27,887 nt of DNA, from the NCBI GenBank assembly GCA_024278345.1, contig JAJRTK010000172.1, positions 1-27,887 on the forward strand, given 5' to 3'. Below, piece by piece: positions 8,043 to 18,000 of the stretch (position 1 is its first letter; every line of letters starts with the position of its first letter). The stretch comes from a bacterium. Its GTDB lineage: Bacteria; CSSED10-310; JAJRTK01. The notes beneath the pieces are model-generated. The model had not been told where the DNA came from. It saw only the letters and a program-made list of their open reading frames with translations, and ran no database searches. Made by a program: the position numbers and the translations under genes.

Positions 8043-8355
8043 GACGGCGCTTGGCGCCGTTTTTCTATTGGTTCACCCGGGTGGTGGCGAAGGAGAGTCG
8101 GAACATTCGGGTTGGCAGGTTGTCTATTCCGAGTCGAATGGGCACGGGGCGTTTCCGTCGCGGAATTCTACGGTTGCATCTTTTTGGGGATTTGCTCCAT
8201 GGAGGGGGGGGCCAGGAGGCGACCAGCGCGAGTGGCCGCGAGTGATGGGAGCGGAAACCAACCCAAATGTAGATGATGCGGCTTTCCTGTTCCTTGTGTT
8301 GAAGGGTACTATAGGCAAAGTTTCTTGGGGCGACATTGAGCGCGGAGAACATGTC
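8043..8355. other. Intergenic region between the response regulator and the three-unit locus
   Basis: The region holds the terminator at 8044-8064 and no supported gene. An open frame on the plus strand runs through it into the next gene from 8068, but that stretch lacks a Shine-Dalgarno and would bury the signal peptide. A run of eight or nine G lies near 8202-8211. The 10-mer GGGAGCGGAA at 8247-8256 is the reverse complement of the left flank of the hairpin repeats at 19461 and 21931, possibly a degenerate inverted copy. TACTAT near 8310 could be a -10 element, but no good -35 is seen. Confidence 0.5.
8044..8064 (+). terminator. Rho-independent terminator of the response-regulator gene
   Basis: A perfect 7-bp stem (ACGGCGC 8044-8050, GCGCCGT 8054-8060) with a TTG loop is followed by a T run to 8064. 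It begins one base after the stop codon ending at 8042. Confidence 0.9.
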
Positions 8356-10368
8356 ATGACCAGGGAGAGAACGATGAGGCGTTGGGCAGGGATTTGCTTT
8401 CTTTTGGCGTTGGGACTCGGGATTCCGGCCGCCGCGAATTCTGGCAATCAAGCTGGGAAAACCCTTGTTTCCCAAGGAGATCATGGGAGTGGAGGACGAT
8501 CTGGCGTAGATGTTGAGGCTCGCGAAGTTGTTCGGGAGGAGCGGACAGTCTACGTGCCCTTCCACCGCCTTGACGAACTGCTTGGCCCCGAATCGAGGGC
8601 GGTTGTCTTGCCGTATGAACGATTCCTGGAGCTTTGGGGCGCTTTGAGCCCAAGGGGAGTCGATGAAGAGGTGGAGGAGGCGCCGCCGGTAGACGTTCTG
8701 GTGGCTTCGGCGAAATACAGAGGAAGAGTCACCGGAGGGATCGCACAGTTTACTGGGACTTACCGGATCGAGGTGCTGAAATCGAGTGGCTACGCCAAAT
8801 TCCCTCTCCTTTTGCAGCGGGTGGCTGTGACTCGGGTGGAGCTGGATGGCCAGGTGGCCCTTGTGAATTCCATCAAGGGAGGGATGGAGCTTTTTGTGCG
8901 AGGCGCCGGTGCCCATGAATTGGTTGTGAGCTTTAGTTCTCCCGTACGGAGAGAGGGCAAGAAAAGCCGGGTATCCGTTGATCTGCCCCCAGTCGCCATG
9001 GCGTCACTGGAACTGGAGATTGAAGGTGCGGCCTTGGAGATCTTCTCGCATCCGATGGCCGTGGCATCCTTGGAAGCTGCTGGCGCGACGACCATCGCCC
9101 GGTTTTCCGTGGGCGGGCTTTCGGATGTCGAGATTTCGTGGCAGCCTCAGGCGGCGAAAGTCGTTGCGGCGGAGACCGCTCTTTTCGTCACATCGACACA
9201 AATGTTGTCTGCTGGGAAGGGCGCCATCAGGAATGACTCGGCTTTTGACCTGCAGATTGCCCAGGGGTCGGTGGAACGTCTCCTTGTGGAGTTGCCCCGG
9301 GATTTCACGCCGCTTTCGGTTGAGGTGCCTGGCCTGAAAGGCCGCCGAGCGGAGGGCCGGAATCTAGTTTTGGAGTTTGAGGCTCCTCAGACGGGGAAGA
9401 TTTCCTTGAGGATCATGGGCGAACAGATCTTGCCGAACCTGGGAGAGGCTCCTGTTCAGGCGCCGATTCTTCGTCTACGGCAAGCTGTCCAGAGGGAGCG
9501 GATTTTCACGGCGATTCTTGAAGCGCCTGGAGTCAAGCTCTCGGCCAAGGCGGAGGCTGGAGCGGTAGAGGTCGATTCCAGTGAGCTGCCCCATGGGCCT
9601 CGGAAGCGAGGAAGGATTCTTAGGAGTTTCTTGTTCACGGCCTATCCCGGCCGTGCGGATCTTGGCGCCAAGGCACCTAGTGTGTGGCTGCAGGTCGAGA
9701 AGCTCGAGCCCGAGATCCAAACTGAGGCAGAAACTTTCCTAGAGGTCTATGACGATCATTTGGAAGCGGTTTTCTTTATGAACCACCGGATTCGGAGGTC
9801 AGGTCTGTTTTCCGTTGCCTATAGGTTGCCGGCGGACCTTCGGGTGACAGAGGTCGGTCCCGAGGATCTGGTCCGTGGCTTCCGGGTAGAGGCAAAAGGC
9901 GCCGTGCAAACCGTGACAGTCGAGCTCAACAGGAAGGCCGAGGACCATTTGTCGCTTCGGCTGGAAGCGGAGGCCGAGCGGTCTGCAGCGGATGAGGCGC
10001 TGGTGGTCCCAGCCATCGAGACGTTGGGGGCCAAGAAACAAAGAGGAGTGGTGGGTCTGGCCGTGGGCACGAGCTACGACGCGCGGATGGGTAAAAGCGC
10101 CGGGCTCTTTTCCATGAGTGTCAAAGAGCTGCCGGTGTCGAGGTTTCCTCAGTCTGGACCTCGCCCCACGGTCCTGGGATACCGGTACAACGCGCTTCCC
10201 TATTCTGGGGGAGTGGTCATCCAACGAAAACAGCCGAAAGTGACCGCCGAGGTGGTGGAGCAGGTTTCGGTGAGTGAGGATCGCCTGAGAATTACGGCGA
10301 CGATTCACTACAAGATTCTCTATGCTGGGGTTGACCGGCTGGCCATCGAGATCCCCGCGGATGTGTAG
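8356..10368 (+). CDS. Unit 0, N-terminal part: exported beta-module protein ending at an in-frame TAG
   Basis: This part has 670 residues. ATG 8356 or ATG 8374 can start it; the latter has AGGGAG 6 nt upstream. Residues 1-28 are a signal peptide ('AGICFLLALGLGIPAAANS'). Residues 64-200 are a conserved N-terminal region ('VYVPFHRLDELLG', 'VLPYERFLELW', then 'AKYRGRVTGGIAQFTGTY'). After it come repeats of a roughly 85-residue all-beta module at about 272-356, 456-540 and 630 onward. Each has a strand pair, an 'LPxD/G' turn and a 'VxG'-type strand. The third module is cut after 'LAIEIPADV' by TAG at 10366. The same frame continues at once with the missing half of the module, so this is probably a nonsense-interrupted gene, a readthrough gene or a sequence error. 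As it stands, the product would be a soluble periplasmic fragment without the membrane anchor. The family is not recognised by name. Confidence 0.8.
   Translation: MTRERTMRRWAGICFLLALGLGIPAAANSGNQAGKTLVSQGDHGSGGRSGVDVEAREVVREERTVYVPFHRLDELLGPESRAVVLPYERFLELWGALSPRGVDEEVEEAPPVDVLVASAKYRGRVTGGIAQFTGTYRIEVLKSSGYAKFPLLLQRVAVTRVELDGQVALVNSIKGGMELFVRGAGAHELVVSFSSPVRREGKKSRVSVDLPPVAMASLELEIEGAALEIFSHPMAVASLEAAGATTIARFSVGGLSDVEISWQPQAAKVVAAETALFVTSTQMLSAGKGAIRNDSAFDLQIAQGSVERLLVELPRDFTPLSVEVPGLKGRRAEGRNLVLEFEAPQTGKISLRIMGEQILPNLGEAPVQAPILRLRQAVQRERIFTAILEAPGVKLSAKAEAGAVEVDSSELPHGPRKRGRILRSFLFTAYPGRADLGAKAPSVWLQVEKLEPEIQTEAETFLEVYDDHLEAVFFMNHRIRRSGLFSVAYRLPADLRVTEVGPEDLVRGFRVEAKGAVQTVTVELNRKAEDHLSLRLEAEAERSAADEALVVPAIETLGAKKQRGVVGLAVGTSYDARMGKSAGLFSMSVKELPVSRFPQSGPRPTVLGYRYNALPYSGGVVIQRKQPKVTAEVVEQVSVSEDRLRITATIHYKILYAGVDRLAIEIPADV
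10366..10368 (+). other. In-frame amber codon splitting unit 0
   Basis: TAG is the only stop in frame between 8356 and 12036. A gap-free alignment to unit A residues 601-624 pairs 'LAIEIPADV', the stop, then 'EFVDIEGDSIQEKV' with 'VQVVLPSGT', Gly610, then 'RKIRIEAPGIQERV'. The stop therefore sits inside a conserved module, not at a domain boundary. A single C-to-T change from CAG (Gln) would create it. Confidence 0.9.
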
Positions 10369-10374
10369 GAGTTT

Positions 10375-12036
10375 GTGGATATCGAGGGAGACTCAATCCA
10401 AGAGAAAGTGCTCCGCGCTGGAAAGAACAAGAAGAAGAACCAGTGGCATATTCGGCTCCAAAAAAGAATCCTTGGCGATTATCAGCTCCGTGTCCGGTTT
10501 GAAAAGGCGATGGGGGAGATCCCCGTAGGCAAGGGGTCACTGGTTCCCGTGCCGGGAATACGGATCGTGGGGACCGAGCAGGAACAGGGTTGGATTGCCA
10601 TCAGCAAGCGGCCAAACCTTGAGATCGAGCCTGTGGTCCGAGCCCTGGAGCCCGTCGATCCCAAAGAGCTTCCCAGCGTGGCCCATGGGAGCCAGGTCTT
10701 CCTGGCCTACCGCTATTTGAAGCACCCGTGGACCCTCAATCTCAAGGTGACTCGTCACGAATACGAGGCGGTCTTGACGACCATCATCCAGCGCGCCCAC
10801 TTCGAGACCGTCGTTTCCGCCGAAGGCGCTTCCACGACGGAGTTGATCTTGATGGTCCAAAACAACCAGCGGCAGTACTTGGAACTGAGGTTGCCGGGCT
10901 TCGGTTCGGAGGCAGAGGCCAAGATCCTGAGCCTTACCGTAGCCGGAAAACCCGTTCGACCCGCTCGCCGGGGCGACGGGACTACGATGATCCGCATGAT
11001 CAAGTCGGCATCCGCCAAAGAAGCCTTCCCCATCCGCATGGTCTACGAGTCGAAGGAGCGCGCCTTTTCCTTTCGATCTTCCTCCCATGAGTTTGTATCG
11101 CCGGCCTTCTTGGACATACCGGTTTCCAGAACGACCTGGACGGTTTATCTTCCGTTTGGCTTCAAGCACTATTCCTTCGGGGGAAACTTGCGCCCGGTTC
11201 GGCAGGGTGCCCACGGCTGGGCTCGGACGATGGCTGCGATGCCCCGTGAAATCCGAACGCCCGGCTTTGGCGAAAGCCGCGCTGGGCTGAGGCCTTCCAA
11301 GGTTAGGCTCGGTGTGAAGAAACCGGCCTTGAAGGAACAAGATCAGGCAGGTGCGGGAGTCTTGCCTATCGATGTCAGCCTAGTGGCCGAGGGGCAGTCC
11401 CTTAGTTTTTCGAAGCTCGGCGGGCAAGGCCAGCTTCGCATCGATTCCATGTCTGAGCGTTTGTACTACGCAATCCATTTTGTCTTGTTCGTGCTTGCCA
11501 TCGTGATTTGCGTGGGCATCGGGAAAGGCAGGCTACTTCCGGGGCGGCCGGGTATTGGGATAACCGCCTTGGTGGTGGCCGTACTCCCCGTGTTCGCCAG
11601 CCCACTGCTTCCCATGGAATGCCAGCCGGGTCTCGACATGGTGTTCGCCGGTTCTTTGCTGACAGGGCTTGTCTGCTTGATCCTGGAGAGTTTCCGGCGT
11701 TTGCGGTCCTTCGCCGCGGAACTGCTGGACGTCACCAAGGGTCGCTTCGGTGGCGGCTCCGGTGATGGCGGCACGATTCGTGTTGTGGCGGGCGCCGATC
11801 CTCGCGCTTCCTCGGTGGCCGAGGCGGAGACGGAACCTTCCGTCAAGGGGCAGGAGGCAAATGGCCAGGAGGCTCCGCCTTCTTCTTCCCCGGAGGTCAC
11901 ACGCGAGGAGGAGTCAAATGAACTGACGACCCCTGATGGGAGCGGAGAGGCAGAGCCACAAGAACAGGCTCGTTCCAAGAGGAGCCGCAGCCGTTCACGC
12001 CAACGCGGAAATAAGGGGAAGGGGGGGCAATCGTGA
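10375..12036 (+). CDS. Unit 0, C-terminal part: beta modules and membrane anchor, continuing past the TAG
   Basis: The first start codon after the TAG is GTG 10375; AGGAG at 10367-10371 is only 3 nt away, too close for efficient initiation, and no signal peptide is present. From here the part has 553 residues. It completes the interrupted module (1-45), then carries another module (about 135-227) with 'AGKPVRP' at 190-196, and 'FVSPAFLDIPVSRTTWTVYL' at 240-259. The pre-membrane strand 'LPIDVSLVAEGQSLSFSKL' (330-348) precedes three likely membrane helices (363-384, 394-412, 420-440). The tail is acidic, then basic (RSKRSRSRSRQRG). All these motifs recur in the same order in both halves of the next protein. 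The stop overlaps the next gene's GTG by 4 nt, so the two are probably translationally coupled. Without readthrough this fragment would lack an export signal. Confidence 0.78.
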   Translation: MDIEGDSIQEKVLRAGKNKKKNQWHIRLQKRILGDYQLRVRFEKAMGEIPVGKGSLVPVPGIRIVGTEQEQGWIAISKRPNLEIEPVVRALEPVDPKELPSVAHGSQVFLAYRYLKHPWTLNLKVTRHEYEAVLTTIIQRAHFETVVSAEGASTTELILMVQNNQRQYLELRLPGFGSEAEAKILSLTVAGKPVRPARRGDGTTMIRMIKSASAKEAFPIRMVYESKERAFSFRSSSHEFVSPAFLDIPVSRTTWTVYLPFGFKHYSFGGNLRPVRQGAHGWARTMAAMPREIRTPGFGESRAGLRPSKVRLGVKKPALKEQDQAGAGVLPIDVSLVAEGQSLSFSKLGGQGQLRIDSMSERLYYAIHFVLFVLAIVICVGIGKGRLLPGRPGIGITALVVAVLPVFASPLLPMECQPGLDMVFAGSLLTGLVCLILESFRRLRSFAAELLDVTKGRFGGGSGDGGTIRVVAGADPRASSVAEAETEPSVKGQEANGQEAPPSSSPEVTREEESNELTTPDGSGEAEPQEQARSKRSRSRSRQRGNKGKGGQS

Positions 12037-15000
12037 AAGCCTACCATCGCGGGTGGAGCTGTTTGGTCAGCCTGGTGATGGTGGTGTCTTGCTCGGTCCA
12101 GGCTGCCCCCCTGGAGCGTTTGCGCCACATTCTGTTGCCAGAAGAGCAATTTTATCGCCTGGGAGAAAAGTATCCCAGCGGCCTGTTTTTGGATGAGCGA
12201 GACCTCAACACTTTGGAACGGCGAGTCGAAGAGGCGAGATCCGCGGAGGAGGTGCCGGAGGCCGCCAATCGCTTTCCCCTTTTCATGGCTGCCGCCTCGT
12301 ACGAAGGCGTCCTGCTTCCCGGGGTCTTAAGATTGCGGGCTCTGTTGGATCTCCAGAGTGACAGCGAGGGCTGGCAGAGCCTGGATCTACCGCTCATGGG
12401 ATCGATTCTCGCCGCGGATGTCATCGTGGGCGACGCAGCCCTGGCGCGGGTGGGAAACCATGTTCGTGTTTTTGCCCAGGGACCCGGTCCAAGGCGTCTT
12501 GAGTTGTGGCTCGATCTTCCTCTTCAGGAAGTGAACCGCGGACAGGAAGCCACGTTATTGCTGGCTTCGCCCGGGCGGTTGATCTTGAAATTGCCCGGTT
12601 CCATACGCCCGCTGGTATCCGGAGTTCCGCTGGAACCCATCCAGCGCGATCCCGATGGTTATGTCATTCCTCTTGCACCGCGACCGTTTCGCGTAAGGCT
12701 GGAACCGCGGAGCATCCTCGTTCGGCAGCCGCAGGTGGAGCAGCGAGGCCGGCACCTCATGCGTATCGAGGCCAGCAAGATCGTTGGGAGCCATCAAATC
12801 GAGCTCCGTTCGTGGTCGGAGCCGGTGCGCTCGTGGACCTTGCCGCTGCCGGAAGGGTGTACCGTTCAGGATGTTCGCGGCCCCGATTTGCAGGATTGGA
12901 GCGTGCGAGATGGTGCGCTCTTCGTCACTTTGGCTCGGGGCAAGGAGCTTGTCGAGCTGGAGATCCAAACCTTTTCGCCGATTGATCGACTGTACGAGGG
13001 TTCTCTTTCGATTCCACTGGTCCGGGATGTTCGTTGGCGGACAGACATCGTCAACGTGAGCTGGGCGCCAGAGCTTTCGGTCCGCTTTCGTCGTAGCGGA
13101 GGCAGTCTCCGCCTTCCCGTGCTAGGAGAGGCCGGTGGCAGTGGGCGCTTCTTGCTGCCCTCCCCGGACTCGTTTGTCGGCGCGGAAATCCGGAAACGGG
13201 AGAGCCGGCAGTCCGCGGTTCTTCGGAGTCTATACCGCGTCACCGAAGAGAAGGTCGTCATGACCTCCACGTTGCTCCTGGAAACCGATGGTCGCCTGCC
13301 TCGGGTGGCCGAGATCCAGCTGGACAAGAGGGATGCCTTATTGGAGCTTTCCGTCGCTGAGCTCCCAGGAGCTGTTTGGGACAGCTCTAGTGTTGCCGAA
13401 GATAGGCTACAACGAGTTTCTATCGATCTACCACGGGGACGCACCGCACGTTTGGAGTTCCGAACAGAGAGGCTACTGAGTGAGTCGATCTTGGCCCATG
13501 GAAGTCTAGATTTGGAAGTGTCGCCGCCGGTGCTTTTGGGCGGCGCCGATCTCAAGAGCGAGGTGGGGCTTGCCGCGGACAAAGGTCTGCAGATTTCGTT
13601 GCTTAGGCGGCAAGGGCATTTTCCCATCGATGTTGGTTCTTTCGGACAGGCGGCCGGAAGTCCCGTGGTTTACGCTTTTCGTTCAGCCGGTGATGCCGAT
13701 GCCATTCAATTCTCCGTATCGAAAGTTGTTCCCCGGCTAGAGGCGGAGACAACTACGTTTGTTCATCTGACGGACGTAAGGCTGGAAATTGTATCTCAAG
13801 TTCGCTTCCATATCCGCGAGGCTGCCACCGACCGGGTACAGGTTGTTTTGCCATCGGGCACTGGCCGTAAAATCCGCATTGAGGCACCTGGTATCCAGGA
13901 ACGAGTCTTGGAGAGTGGCGTGGATGGCGACATCTGGACGTTGCGTTTAAGGGAAAAAGTCATGGGCGAGATTTCGGTGATTGTCGCCTTCGACCGTGCC
14001 ATGCCTGATCTTCGGCGACAAGTTGTGAAAGTCCCGGAAGTCGGTGCTGCCGGTGTCGCTTCGGAAAAGGGAACGCTGTTGTTTGAAGTGGCCGACCACA
14101 TGGCGCTTCGCATCATCGGGATCGAGGGGCGCAAGCTGGAGCTGGAAGAGCTTCGAACCGAGAAATTCTATCAGCCCACGGACCGAGTGCTTGCAGCGTA
14201 CCGAACTCTGGCCAGGGCCTACGAGTGCCAGTTGGAGATCGTTCGGTACGAGCCTGAAGCTGTCATCAGCGCTCTTGCCAGGCGAGCAACGATAAAAGTC
14301 AGCATCTTGCCAGATGGCTTGGTCCGTTCGGAGGCGGCCTATCAATTGAATAACGCCGGCCAACAGTTCCTTTCCTTGCGCCGCGGCTCGGAGATGCGCC
14401 TCTTCAGCACGCTCATCGACGACGAACCGGTCAAGCCATTCAAAATGAAAGATCGTGTGCTCATTGCCCTGAGGACGGGAAAACAAGAAGTTCGACTCAG
14501 TTTCGAAGAGCGCTTGGGCGAGGCTCGCTGGTTTGATGGCGTGCGTCTGGTCGCCCCGGATATCGGGGTTCCAGTTCTGGAGACCGTGTGGGAGGTTCAT
14601 CCTCCCGCCGGCTTCGAGGCGTATTCCCCCGAAGGCGCGAAAGTCGGTATTTTTGCCGAGCCGAGGTTTGTCGGAGTGGCAGTGAGGCAGATCATCAAGC
14701 TAGGCATGGGTTTGCTGATGCCTCCTTTCTACGAGCAGCCCGACCGGTGGGAGGTCGAGCAGTTTGTCGAAAAGAATGGCCTTCGGGAGAAGGAGGATCT
14801 GTTGGACGAAGATGATTTGCGAGCGCCGCAAGCAAAGTCCGTAAGAGATGACGACAAGCGGCCGAGGCCGAAAAGAAAGCTCGTGAAAGGCAAAAAGAAA
14901 GACTCTTTTCTGGGAAGAGTAGGTGGGAAAGGCGGCGGGCCGGCGCTGGATTCGGTTCGCCCGCCGGACACAGGTAGGCGCTCAGGCGTGGGAATGCTCT

Positions 15001-18000
15001 CTTTGGACATCGGCTTCGTGAGCGATACGCCAGCCATTCATGCGACTCTGCAGGATGGGCGGCGACCTCTCCATTTACGGATGATCCGCACCGACGTGCT
15101 GGACAGAATTCGCCTCTATCTCGTGTTGACCATCGCCCTGGCCAGTGGCCTGCTGGTTGGTCTTGCTCGTCTTCGCCACTGGTTTGCCCAGTTCTCCTGC
15201 TTACTCTTTCTCTATTTCCTGCCGGACTTGCTGGGGGCCTGGATCGTCCCCTTGGCCAACGCCGCCAGCGGGGGAGTCCTGTTGGGGATGGTCTTGGGTC
15301 TGGCTTCCGTCCTTTGGAGGAACCTGGCCTCGGGCCCTGGAACAGCGGCTTTGTTGGCCCTTTTCCTGGTTGCCGCGGGTGCCCACGCGAAGGAGAGTGG
15401 GGAAGTGACGACGGTCTACCATCCCTACGAACTCCGCCAGGGCAAAATCCTGGAGGGCGACAGGGCGTTTCTTTCCAGGGCGGACTTTGATCGCTGGTTC
15501 GATGACGGGGAGATCTCGCCAGTGGTCTTTCCAAAGCCACCCCTTAATTTCACAGTCGTTGCAGTGGATTGTTCGGGGGAGATCGATGGGAACCGCGCAC
15601 ACCTGGAATGGCGTCTTGAATTGGATTTTCTTACCGATGGCTGGGTCGAAGTCCCCATCGGGATCAGCGGTCTGATCCTGGAGACTTTGTTGGACGGAGA
15701 GCCAGTAGCCCTACGCTCCGAACCCGAGATGGTCCTTGTGGCAAAGGGCCGCGGTAGACACGAGTTGATCGTGAAGACAGAGGTTGCCGACGAGGAATCA
15801 GGGCCGCGAGGGACTTTTAGGCTCCATGTTCCACGCGCAGTTGCCGGCCGCCTGAGGCTGAAGATACCCGATGACATCGAAGTGAAGACAATCCCCGCAA
15901 CCCTAGCCCAAGTCGTGCCCATCGATGGCGGCAGAGAGCTTCGGATTGTGGCGCAGGGTACTGATTTGCTGGTGAAGACAGCGCCCAGGCTTACGGAGCT
16001 AGGGGGCGGAATCCGCGTCGAAAACTGGTTGTTGGTGACACCGCTGCCAAGCTACTTTCAGATCGAGGGGCGGGTTTCGTTGGAGGATTCCTCGGGCTTG
16101 CCGGGATCTCTGGAGATCGAAGTGCCAGCGGTGCTTTCGGTACGTTCCATACGTGCTCGGGGGCTGTTGGGTTGGTTCCAGGAGGGAGGCTCGCTTCGGC
16201 TTAGGCTGGAGCCGGGGACCAAGCGGTTGGAGCTCAACCTCGATGGCGCCATGGATGTCGCTGACAGGCTAGATTTAACGCCGCTGAGCCTGCCCGGCGG
16301 TGTGCCGGTCCACGGAGGTCTCCTGGTCCTTGGAGGGGCCGCCATGGAGATCGGCCTTGTGGGCAACCGCGGCCTGGAGAGGGTTGAGCCTGAATCGCTG
16401 CTTCGTCGCTGGCCAGCGGAAGTCTCTTCCGCTGCCCTGAGAAAGCACCTTTCCAACGGCCAGATCAAATGGGCCTTTCGGGCTGATGGAGCGGAGTGGG
16501 ACCTGTCCCTGGTTTCCAGGGGCGGGCGTGAACGGGCGAACTGCCGCCCTACGATTAGCCTTCGTGTCGAAGAAATGGGCGTCCACGCAAGGATCGTCCA
16601 AGAGTGCCAAGTGACGGATTGGCCGGTGTATGACCTTGCCTTGTCGATGCCTGACGGCTGGAGGCTGCGGAAAGTAGAAGCAGATCGGCCCCACCTCTGG
16701 ACAAGCCATTCCACGGGATCGGGAACGCTTCTGGAAACAGAGTTTCCCCAGGGACTGCTGGGGAAAGTTACCGTGAGCTCCCTCTGGTCGTTTTCGGCCG
16801 GGTTTGAACTTACGAGGGGTGTGGTGGAGACCCCGGCCTTTGAGTTGCCAGACGCGGAAATTCTCCCCGGATTTCTGGGGCTCTCTTCACCTCCAAGCCT
16901 GGAGATTGTCCCCAGCCAGTCCATGGCGTTGACCGCGCTCGATTCCGGATTTCCCAATGGCGCAGCCTCTCCTTGGCCAATCCAGCAGGCCTTTGCCTTT
17001 AGGACTTTGCCCCGCGGTGAGGTCCGGGTAAAGCTCCGGGAGTCCCGAGCCAGCAGCTCGGTGGCCGAGTTCATCAAAATAGGCGAAGCCCAGTTGGAGG
17101 GAAGTGCGCTCCTGCTGTTGGATGCCGGGCCTCCGGGAATCGAGCGCGTCCTTTTCCTGGCACCAAGGAGGATTGCCGGCAGCATCGAGATCACGGGCGA
17201 GGGCGTGCGCCACATCGGGCGGAAGGTCGTCGAGAATGGCGTCGAGTTTGAAATCGAGTTCCAGCGCCCCGTTGCTACACTGTTGCCTCTGGAAGTCCAC
17301 TGGCAGACAAAACTCGACCTCCAAGAACCGGTTCTCATCCCAAGGCTACAGGTCTTGAGCCCGGCGGCGACAAGCTCTTATCTATTCGTCGATACAGTTC
17401 CAGTCGTACTGGCAACCATCATCGAAAGCTCCGATCTCGAAATGGGGCCAGACCTTGATAAATTGCCAGCTCTTCCCGCCGGCGTATCACTGGATCAGGT
17501 CCGCTGGATCGTCCGGTATCGCGGGCCCAAAGGTTCGTTGACACTCCGCGTGGAGCGCCCGGAGACCGAGGAGATCCTCGAGGCCATCATCGATAGCGTG
17601 GAGCTCACATCGGTGGTGGCTCCGTCGGGGCTTTGCCGAACCCGAGCCGTTTTTGAGCTCCAAAACCAAACCGAACAGTTCTTGGAGGTCACACTACCGC
17701 AAGGCGCGGAGCTCTGGAGTGCCTTGGTGGCGGGACAGCCTGTAAAACCCGCCAAGCCTCTGGAAAAAAGTTCACCAAAACATCTGATCCCTCTCATCCA
17801 GCAGAGCGCCGGGGACTTGTCCATGAGTGTCGAAATCGTCTACGTCCTCAATCTGCCTCTCGAGGAACTCTTGGGGAACTTCGATCTCGTGGCACCCAAG
17901 GTGGAGAATATCCCCGTAGAGAAAACCTTGTGGACTCTTCATCTGCCCAGGGGCCTAAGAGCTGAGTTCGAGGGTGGTTTCCAAAGGGCTTCCCAGGGAG

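Noticed and set aside
8068-8355. Upstream in-frame extension of unit 0
   Set aside because: It lacks a Shine-Dalgarno and starts inside the spacer just after the terminator; it would place the signal peptide about 100 residues into the protein.
8065-8916. 283-codon open frame on the minus strand
   Set aside because: It overlaps the terminator, the intergenic region and the start of unit 0; its composition is not protein-like and no motif is seen.
11936-11949. GATGGGAGCGGAGA resembling the flank of the hairpin repeat
   Set aside because: It lies in coding sequence for a low-complexity tail and lacks the second flank and the hairpin; probably chance.
16058-17338. 426-codon open frame on the minus strand
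   Set aside because: It lies wholly inside unit B of the giant gene and is a Ser/Arg/Pro-rich shadow typical of GC-rich antisense frames.
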